In this document: positions 1 to 4,819 of the stretch, piece after piece
Layout: every line of letters starts with the position of its first letter
Position numbering within the stretch: the stretch's first letter is position 1
Source of the DNA: Fidelibacterota bacterium
GTDB lineage: Bacteria > Fidelibacterota > UBA8477 > JABMPR01
Length of the DNA stretch: 5,552 bases
NCBI GenBank assembly: GCA_030596225.1
Contig: JAUVKO010000149.1
Coordinates: 1 to 5,552 of the forward strand
Direction: 5' to 3'
Notes under the pieces: generated by a model
What the model was told of the DNA's origin: nothing
Seen by the model: only the letters and a program-made list of their open reading frames with translations
The model's database searches: none
Position numbers and translations under genes: made by a program

Positions 1-336
1 CAGGGTGCCATCAGTGACATCCAGATGGTAAACAGTGGAATCAGCATCCACAGCCCTGAGAATAGTGCCGCTGGTGCTGGTCGTCGAACTGGCTTCATCA
101 GTGGCATCAGCAAAGATCTGCATAGAATCGCTGATGGTGCTGGTGAGCATGGTGCGGATATATTTATCGATGAGGACCTGGTCGTAGTTCAAACCAACCC
201 TGATGTTGGTATCGGTCAATTGTTGTCTGGTGAAAATGATCACGGAGGTGAATCCGATCACCAGTATGGAACTGGCAACCATGGCGGATGTCAGCTCAAT
301 CAGGGTGAAGCCCCGATTAGCTGATCGTAATCTCAT
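1..336 (-). CDS. Minor prepilin, PilW/GspJ-like (C-terminus beyond left edge)
   Basis: The gene starts at the ATG at 334-336 and stays open to the window edge, so 112 residues are visible and the C-terminus is missing. The protein begins MRLRSANRG|FTLIELTSAMV: a short leader with three arginines, the class III prepilin cleavage site after Gly9, Phe at mature position 1 and Glu at mature position 5, then a hydrophobic helix to about residue 34. The rest is polar, with a Ser/Thr-rich stretch near residues 85-95. Family knowledge says PilD-type peptidase would cleave and N-methylate it, and that it would enter a pilus or pseudopilus, probably at the tip. The start directly follows the TAG of the upstream prepilin (no gap) and has only a weak ribosome site, so it is probably translated by coupling. 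Its place after a PilV/GspI-like gene suggests PilW or GspJ, but the fragment cannot decide this. Confidence 0.85.
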   Translation of the reverse strand, partial: MRLRSANRGFTLIELTSAMVASSILVIGFTSVIIFTRQQLTDTNIRVGLNYDQVLIDKYIRTMLTSTISDSMQIFADATDEASSTTSTSGTILRAVDADSTVYHLDVTDGTL

Positions 337-765
337 CTAATAGTCCCAGCTGCGTTCTGCTGAAAAGCTGCAGCTCAGGGTCTCGGTGATATTGTCCGGC
401 GTAAACCAGGCAAAGGTGATAGTTACATCCAGATAGTCCGGGATAGAAGTATCGGCAGGAGCCAGACCATCAGAGGTATCGTCAATACTGGTCACAACAG
501 TAGTACGGTACCCCTGAATCCCACTGAGGGTCAGGGGTACCGAAGTTTCCGGCAGACTGTCTTGAAGCACTTCATAACCAAGATCGATGGCCTTCTCCAT
601 ACGGGAGGCCATATTCGCCCAGGCCAGCTGGGAGCGGATCCCCTTTTCCACCTGCCAGCGACTCAGAGTGAAGTACTGTACAGTACCCAACACAATGATG
701 GCAAGGAGAGTGGCGGAGACCATGACTTCCACGAGGGTGAAACCCTGGTTGTTCATCTGCTTCAA
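337..765 (-). CDS. Minor prepilin, PilV/GspI-like
   Basis: This encodes a small prepilin of up to 142 residues. The signature Q-G|F-T-L-V-E-V-M is followed by a hydrophobic segment to about residue 30 (numbered from the TTG). Glu at mature position 5 is present, so it should be recognised by the prepilin peptidase and inserted in the inner membrane. The body is short and ends in a C-terminal strand-like region with one cysteine (LSCSF). Length and the FTLVEVMVSATLL type of N-helix are typical of PilV/GspI-class minor pilins, which help prime fibre assembly; that class is inferred. The start is unsure. TTG at 763-765 gives a lysine-containing leader (MKQMNNQG) and has AGG 4 bases upstream. ATG at 754-756 gives the uncharged leader MNNQG. 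It lies 37 bases after the pilin stop with no terminator between them, so the two are probably co-transcribed. Confidence 0.88.
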   Translation of the reverse strand: MKQMNNQGFTLVEVMVSATLLAIIVLGTVQYFTLSRWQVEKGIRSQLAWANMASRMEKAIDLGYEVLQDSLPETSVPLTLSGIQGYRTTVVTSIDDTSDGLAPADTSIPDYLDVTITFAWFTPDNITETLSCSFSAERSWDY

Positions 766-802
766 AAAACCTGCACAAGGTGTTTAACTAAACTCTAAGA
801 GC

Positions 803-1195
803 TTAGATGCCACCTGCAAGGACACCAGCCTGGTTCAGTGTACGGTCTGAGTTCAGGATACCTTCATTTGCACAAGTGATGGTATAGGTTGTGGTGGTGC
901 TGAGAAGGGTGAATGAAGAATCAGTGAAATACCGTCCATCCATTTCACTGGTCTTGATGTCATTCCAGGATGCACCAATTACATAGCTGCCACTGGCTGC
1001 TGTAGGATATACACCGTTTTCGCCATAATAGACACGGAGCTGGGTCCGGATGCTACCAAGGGTTGCATCGGCTTCACTCATTTTGGCTTTGGTTACATTG
1101 TTGTTATAGATCGGCACTGCCACTGCTGCCAGTACACCAATGATAACAATCACGATCATCAATTCAACTAAGGAAAAACCACTATTCTTTTGCAT
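803..1195 (-). CDS. pilA: Major-pilin-like type IV prepilin
   Basis: The protein has 130 residues. Leader MQKNSG is followed by a strong N-terminal pilin helix (FSLVELMIVIVIIGVLAAV) with Phe1, Glu5 and Pro22 of the mature protein, giving a mature chain of 124 residues. The helix continues to a typical alpha1-C segment and a GENGVYPT turn, then a small strand domain. The start is firm: ATG at 1193-1195 has AGAGGAGG 7 bases upstream, much the best ribosome site in the window, which suits an abundant fibre subunit. Its own long AT-rich upstream region also sets it apart from pilB/pilC. There is only one cysteine (mature residue 102), so the C-terminal disulfide loop of Pseudomonas/Neisseria pilins is absent. 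A GspG major pseudopilin is the alternative because of gene order, but I do not see the usual GspG core after the YPT motif, so PilA is preferred. Confidence 0.85.
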   Translation of the reverse strand: MQKNSGFSLVELMIVIVIIGVLAAVAVPIYNNNVTKAKMSEADATLGSIRTQLRVYYGENGVYPTAASGSYVIGASWNDIKTSEMDGRYFTDSSFTLLSTTTTYTITCANEGILNSDRTLNQAGVLAGGI

Positions 1196-1202
1196 TTTGT
1201 AT

Positions 1203-1210
1203 CCTCCTCT
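1203..1210 (-). promoter_or_regulatory. Strong Shine-Dalgarno site of the pilin gene
   Basis: On the minus strand this reads AGAGGAGG, 7 bases before the ATG. It decides the pilin start. Part of it (AGG of 1203-1205) can pair with AUCCU at 1212-1216 in a 5-bp hairpin with a 6-base loop. Confidence 0.85.
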
Positions 1211-1235
1211 AAGGATGTTTTTTTTACGATTATAT

Positions 1236-1290
1236 TTGCGTTTAGATCCATCTACTGTTAGTCCGTAAACTCTGATCCTAATAAACGCAA
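1236..1290 (-). repeat. Inverted repeat, predicted stem-loop in the pilin mRNA leader
   Basis: TTGCGTTTA (minus strand 1290-1282) and TAAACGCAA (1244-1236) are perfect 9-base complements. Inside them GATC (1277-1274) pairs with GATC (1248-1245), leaving a 4-base bulge on the 5' side. UUUAC (1269-1265) can pair with GUAGA (1255-1251) with one wobble, leaving a 9-base loop. The element sits between the candidate promoter and the ribosome site. The pairing is read directly from the sequence; any function (5'-end stability or a regulatory leader) is inference. It does not resemble the c-di-GMP or cGAMP GEMM riboswitch that I know from some pilin leaders. Confidence 0.5.
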
Positions 1291-1301
1291 CCTATATAAA
1301 T

Positions 1302-1317
1302 GTCAAAAGTTATGCCA
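1302..1317 (-). promoter_or_regulatory. Candidate sigma-54-like promoter of the pilin gene, overlapping a TTGACA box
   Basis: The minus strand reads TGGCATAACTTTTGAC against the sigma-54 consensus TGGCAYG-N4-TTGCW. The -24 half (TGGCAT), the spacing and TTG of the -12 half fit. The normally near-invariant C of the -12 GC is A here, so the match is imperfect. Counting from it, transcription would begin about base 1291, a G, just before the stem-loop. A competing reading is a sigma-70 promoter: a perfect TTGACA at 1306-1301, 17 bases, then TATTAG at 1283-1278 (4 of 6). A sigma-54 activator gene nearby favours the first reading; the sequence alone does not settle it. Confidence 0.4.
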
Positions 1318-1389
1318 ATATGCATAATATGACATAAAGTACTAAATAATAATAAGATATATCATTACTAATGTAGCTGATACTGAAAG

Positions 1390-1422
1390 ATATGTAACAT
1401 ATATGTGCAAAATAAGCACATA
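1390..1422. promoter_or_regulatory. Two adjoining dyads, candidate activator-binding sites upstream of the pilin gene
   Basis: ATATGT-A-ACATAT occupies 1390-1402 with 6-base arms. TATGTGC-N7-GCACATA occupies 1402-1422 with perfect 7-base arms. They share one base and both contain TATGT half-sites. If transcription starts near 1291 they lie about 100 to 130 bases upstream, the usual place for enhancer sites of sigma-54 activators with Fis-type helix-turn-helix domains. The symmetry is visible; the binding role is inferred, and AT-rich DNA makes short dyads common. Confidence 0.4.
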
Positions 1423-1632
1423 GATGTCGTAAAAATATAACATTTCGTTAGTTGACAATATCATTTCAACAGGGGGTAATTGTGAAAATGCGGAATAATG
1501 CATAATGGAATGATGTGATAAACACAATAATAACAATAAGAAACGCGTTAACTGAAGCTATTATAAAACTATAGATTCACCTTTTATTTGGCTAAACAGT
1601 AACTTAGAAATAATGCTTAAAATCATGGAAAA

Positions 1633-1648
1633 GTAATATAAATATTAC
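1633..1648. repeat. Short AT-rich dyad
   Basis: GTAATAT-AA-ATATTAC is a perfect 7-base inverted repeat with a 2-base centre. In such AT-rich sequence it may be chance. Confidence 0.35.
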
Positions 1649-1758
1649 ACATTAGTAAATCGTTAATATGAATTAATATAGTACAGTAATAGAGGAATAG
1701 TATAATATAAGGATTATAAAGAAGGAATAATAGGCTACAATATAAAATAGCATTATTT

Positions 1759-1783
1759 TGCTGATCACTAGTCGTGATTAGCA
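1759..1783. repeat. Inverted repeat downstream of pilC
   Basis: TGCTGATCAC and GTGATTAGCA flank a 5-base centre (TAGTC). The arms pair over 10 positions with one exception, which is a G-U wobble in a plus-strand RNA and an A-C mismatch in a minus-strand RNA. It lies 76 bases after the pilC stop. No U-run follows on either strand, so it is not a standard intrinsic terminator. It could protect the 3' end of the pilB-pilC message or be a protein site. Confidence 0.45.
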
Positions 1784-1858
1784 TCTCCAAAAAACAGAAG
1801 GTGTGCAGAAAGGTCTAAATCAGCGGATTAAAAGTGGGATTTCTGAAACATGAATAGC

Positions 1859-3082
1859 TTAGTGAATGGCTGAGCTCATCTGGAAGATAGGTAAATATAA
1901 CGTTACAACAATAATGCTTATGACCACCCCTAATCCACCCATTACAATGGGTTCGATCGTCTTGGACAGTTTATCAACAGAGGCATTAAAATCTGCTTCA
2001 TGGAATTCAGAGATTTTCTCAAGCATCACAGCCAGCGCTCCTGATTTTTCACCAACAGAAATCATTGAGCTAACCATGATAGGAAAAATATCATCATACT
2101 TGGCAAGTTGTCCACCTAAGCTACGACCATGGGCAATTTGAATTGCAACAGCTTCAGTAATTTGTTTGATGTAAGCATTGTCAGCAGTATTGCCTGCAAT
2201 CTTCAAAGAATCAATAATTGAGACTTCGGACTGTATTAAAACAGCAAGTGTTTTTGCGAATCTGGAAATCAACGATTTATGAATGATATGACCGGCTACT
2301 GGTAGTTTAAAGACATGTTTGTCAATGAAAAGGCGTCCCTTTGGAGATGCTTTAAAGGCTTTAAAACCAATCCAGATTCCACCCCCGATTATTGCCTCTA
2401 ATACAATGTATTTGCTCATGAATTCACTAATATTAATCATAATCTGAGTTGATGCGGGGAGATCGGCCCCAAAGCTGTCAAAAATATCAGCAAATTTAGG
2501 CATAAGTCCGAACATGACACCAGCTAGAACCACGCTAAAAAATATGGCAATGAATTTGGGGTAGGCAACTGCTGAGCTTAAACGTTTACGAACATCATCT
2601 TCTTTTTCAATGTAAATAGCGATTTGAGTCAGAATCTTGTCCAGGCCACCACCCAGCTCTGCGGCTGCGACCATGGATATGACAAATCCAGGAAAAATAT
2701 TCTTATGCTCTGCTAAGGCTTCAGAAAAAGGATGTCCGGCTTTTACAAAGACTAGAATCTCACCCAATGCTTTCTGGAAATTTTTATCAGCGAACTGAAG
2801 CTGTACAATTGAAATGGCATCAACCAATTGGATTCCAGCGTCAAGAAGTGTGGCCAATTCTCTGAAAAAGATAACCTTAAGTGATGGGTCGACTTTTGGA
2901 GGGGTGATATTAATCTCACTGAGCTTCCAGCTTCTTTGCTTACCACGAACAGGTTCAACAGTAACGGGTTTTAGACCCATCTTGCGAAGTTCTGCACTCA
3001 CTTCTTCCCTGGTGTATCCTCCCAGGGTACCCTCTTGTCGTTTGCCCTTTTGATCAATAGCAGTGTATCTAAAGTTACCCAC
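1859..3082 (-). CDS. pilC: Type IV pilus / type II secretion inner-membrane platform protein PilC/GspF
   Basis: At 407 residues this is the usual family length. It starts at GTG (3082-3080), and the N-terminus (GNFRYTAIDQKGK) is the family's typical opening. Two T2SF repeats are visible, about residues 70-193 and 272-397. Each carries an FFRELATLLDAGI-like or RFAKTLAVLI segment and an FP..V..M...GE-type motif (130-147 and 333-350). Likely membrane segments are 174-194 (after YPKF), 225-243 and 377-399, with cytoplasmic lobes between. Family knowledge: it sits in the inner membrane, contacts the ATPase and turns its motion into pilin extraction. The first repeat has AELGGGL where the second has the more usual GEKSGAL. 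The GTG shares its first base with the pilB stop (TAGTG), so translation is coupled and the two should be made together. GspF of a secretion system is the alternative. Confidence 0.95.
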   Translation of the reverse strand: MGNFRYTAIDQKGKRQEGTLGGYTREEVSAELRKMGLKPVTVEPVRGKQRSWKLSEINITPPKVDPSLKVIFFRELATLLDAGIQLVDAISIVQLQFADKNFQKALGEILVFVKAGHPFSEALAEHKNIFPGFVISMVAAAELGGGLDKILTQIAIYIEKEDDVRKRLSSAVAYPKFIAIFFSVVLAGVMFGLMPKFADIFDSFGADLPASTQIMINISEFMSKYIVLEAIIGGGIWIGFKAFKASPKGRLFIDKHVFKLPVAGHIIHKSLISRFAKTLAVLIQSEVSIIDSLKIAGNTADNAYIKQITEAVAIQIAHGRSLGGQLAKYDDIFPIMVSSMISVGEKSGALAVMLEKISEFHEADFNASVDKLSKTIEPIVMGGLGVVISIIVVTLYLPIFQMSSAIH

Positions 3083-4686
3083 TATGCTACCCTGATTATC
3101 TCATCCAAAGTGGTTAATCCATTGCGAGCGTGCATGACTCCCTCCATAAAGATGGACAAGGTGCCAGCATCCTCAGCAGCTTTACGAATCTCCAATTCAG
3201 ATTTATCCTCAATGATCAATTCTTTGATGGTTTCATTCATAAACAATATTTCGTGAATTCCAAAACGACCCCAATATCCTGAGCCTGTACATTGCTTACA
3301 ACCCTTACCTTTATAATAGGTGTCCTTGGTTACATCAATGCCCTGCCGACTCATGAATAGCCTGATGTCAGAGGAAGGCTCAACAGGTTCCCGGCAGCCG
3401 GTGCAAATCCTTCTGACTAAACGCTGAGCTACAATTACTGAGACAGAAGACACGATTAAATACTTGTCGATCCCCATATTCAGCAGGCGAATAATGGTAG
3501 CCACAGAATTATTTGTATGAAGAGTGCTTAAAACCATATGACCGGTTAGTGCGGCTTTGATTGCAATCTCAGCTGTTTCAAAATCTCTGATTTCCCCCAC
3601 CATTACGATGTCTGGATCCTGGCGGAGAATAGAGCGTAACGCAGAGGCAAAGGTTAGACCAACCTTAGGGCGTGCCTGCACCTGGTTGATTCCCTCAAGC
3701 CGATATTCTACTGGGTCTTCAACAGTAATGATATTCAGCAAGGGGCTATTGACATAATTGAGAATTGAATATAAAGTCGTGGTTTTTCCAGATCCTGTAG
3801 GACCTGTTACCAAAATCATCCCAGTAGCTGCGTTGGCTTTTTCTTTTAGTAGTACGAGCTTTTCCTCAACAAAACCAAGGTCATCGATATTCAGAGATAT
3901 GGAACCCTGATCCAGTATTCGCATCACAATCTTTTCGCCATAGATACCTGGGATCGTAGAACATCTAACATCAACACTGCGTCCCATGATCTTGAATTTA
4001 ACACGGCCATCCTGTGGAACACGGCGTTCAGCAATATCAAGATCGGCTAGAATCTTGATACGAGCAATCACACCAGACTGCAAACGACGGTTAGCCGGGG
4101 GGAACTCACGAAGCATGCCATCAATTCGAAACCGAATTCGGAGATTGTTCTCCTGAGGTTCTATATGAATGTCACTGGCACGTTCCTGTATGGCCTGAAC
4201 CAGCAGTGAATTGACAAACACGACTGCAGGTGCATCTGTAGCCTGGGTACGTAAGATGTCGATACTGTCTTCATCAATCTCTTCTTCCTCATCCAACTCC
4301 TCTTCAACTTCAACCAGGTCTTGTAATGTATCTTCAAAGGCATTTTTATCGGAGAAAATGGTACCGATAGCAAATTCAATGTCATCTGCATCAGCCCAGA
4401 CCGTTTCGATTTCCTTGTTGATCTTAGTTCTAATAATCTGGACTGCAATCATATCCAGGGGATCTGCCATTGCCAGAACAACGGTGCCATCCTCTTTCTG
4501 GTCGATGGGAACAAGGTGGTGGAATTGGCAAACCTCTTCAGAGATCTTTAATGCAATACTCGTGGCAAAAGAAGGTAAGCTCTTTAAACTGGTTATCTGT
4601 AGCCCAAAGGTACTGTAGATTTCAGCAATACCTTTCGCCTGTATACTATCAACACTCGCTTCAGGTTTTTTTTCAGTAGTTTCCAT
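3082..4686 (-). CDS. pilB: Type IV pilus assembly / type II secretion ATPase PilB/GspE
   Basis: This is a cytoplasmic hexameric ATPase that powers fibre extension. Numbered from ATG 4686 (534 residues): N-terminal GspE_N-type domain about 20-112, a very acidic linker 125-141, the N2 domain from about 150 (SDIHIEP, RFRIDG), and the RecA-like core. The core shows Walker A GPTGSGKT 295-302, Asp box ITVEDPVEY 320-328, Walker B ending DPDIVMVGEIRD with catalytic Glu365, and His box GHMVLSTLHTN 382-392. Four cysteines (428, 431, 463, 466) form the zinc-type C4 motif of assembly ATPases, which PilT retraction ATPases lack. A TTG codon precedes the ATG directly. An in-frame TAG lies four codons before that TTG, so no longer start exists. 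The usual RLGELL-type N-terminal segment of many PilB proteins is missing. GspE is the alternative name. Confidence 0.95.
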   Translation of the reverse strand: METTEKKPEASVDSIQAKGIAEIYSTFGLQITSLKSLPSFATSIALKISEEVCQFHHLVPIDQKEDGTVVLAMADPLDMIAVQIIRTKINKEIETVWADADDIEFAIGTIFSDKNAFEDTLQDLVEVEEELDEEEEIDEDSIDILRTQATDAPAVVFVNSLLVQAIQERASDIHIEPQENNLRIRFRIDGMLREFPPANRRLQSGVIARIKILADLDIAERRVPQDGRVKFKIMGRSVDVRCSTIPGIYGEKIVMRILDQGSISLNIDDLGFVEEKLVLLKEKANAATGMILVTGPTGSGKTTTLYSILNYVNSPLLNIITVEDPVEYRLEGINQVQARPKVGLTFASALRSILRQDPDIVMVGEIRDFETAEIAIKAALTGHMVLSTLHTNNSVATIIRLLNMGIDKYLIVSSVSVIVAQRLVRRICTGCREPVEPSSDIRLFMSRQGIDVTKDTYYKGKGCKQCTGSGYWGRFGIHEILFMNETIKELIIEDKSELEIRKAAEDAGTLSIFMEGVMHARNGLTTLDEIIRVA

Positions 4687-4819
4687 CAAGCTTTCTTTGT
4701 TCTACAAATATGTTGAGAATAACTATTAACTACACAATCCAAATAATGCTTTAGAAATGTTAAAATGTGGTTAAGTCATTCATAATATTAGACTCAGTGG
4801 ATTTGTAGTTAACTCCAAA
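4687..4819 (-). other. Gap between the regulator gene and pilB
   Basis: About 130 AT-rich bases with no gene. On the minus strand TATTAT (5 of 6 to a -10 box) occurs in TCTAATATTATG near 4785, but no matching -35 box lies 16-18 bases upstream. No GG-N10-GC sigma-54 pattern is present. Two 8-base inverted pairs (CTACAAAT 4702-4709 with ATTTGTAG 4801-4808; TTAACTAC 4726-4733 with GTAGTTAA 4805-4812) are too far apart to form a terminator. Whether pilB has its own promoter is open. Confidence 0.5.

Larger units (their letters stand above)
1196..1858. other. AT-rich intergenic region between pilC and the pilin gene
   Basis: This stretch of 663 bases has no gene I can support. A hand count of two 60-base lines (1381-1440 and 1681-1740) gives about 25-27 percent GC, far below the neighbouring prepilin genes (52 percent in 361-420). 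It holds the pilin leader and promoter candidates near 1203-1317, the dyads at 1390-1422, an AT-only-arm dyad at 1633-1648 and a 10-base inverted repeat at 1759-1783. The only sizeable reading frame (minus strand, 1342-1536) lacks a ribosome site and looks like chance. I find no hairpin-plus-U-run terminator after pilC. Confidence 0.75.

Noticed and set aside
25..324. Plus-strand open frame of 99 codons
   Set aside because: It lies wholly antisense to a clear prepilin with the GFTLIE signature, and its product has no recognisable features.
782..801. Small palindromes (GTTTA-AC-TAAAC, CTCT-A-AGAG) between the pilin and the next prepilin
   Set aside because: Stems of 4-5 bases without a U-run are too weak for a terminator; readthrough to the minor prepilins is more likely.
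803..1195. Conductive 'e-pilin' like that of Geobacter
   Set aside because: Aromatic residues number 11 of 124, including F1, Y24 and Y57, but the protein is twice the length of the Geobacter pilin and the aromatics are spread in the globular part. There is not enough to claim conductivity.
1211..1290. c-di-GMP/cGAMP GEMM riboswitch in the pilin leader
   Set aside because: Such riboswitches do occur before pilin genes elsewhere, but I cannot find their conserved core here.
1390..1422. CRISPR-like or tandem repeat array
   Set aside because: Only two adjoining dyads are present, with no regularly spaced repeat units.
1452..1480. Plus-strand TTGACA-N17-GGTAAT, a possible divergent promoter
   Set aside because: The -10 half matches only 4 of 6, no gene or terminator follows on the plus strand, and TTGACA-like words are expected in AT-rich DNA.
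1342..1536. Minus-strand open frame of 64 codons in the AT-rich spacer
   Set aside because: No Shine-Dalgarno before its ATG, a composition that simply mirrors AT-rich DNA, and no recognisable domain. It also overlaps the candidate regulatory dyads.
4211..4618. Plus-strand open frame of 135 codons
   Set aside because: Antisense to the acidic-linker region of pilB. Its serine-rich product is the reverse-complement image of Glu/Asp codons.
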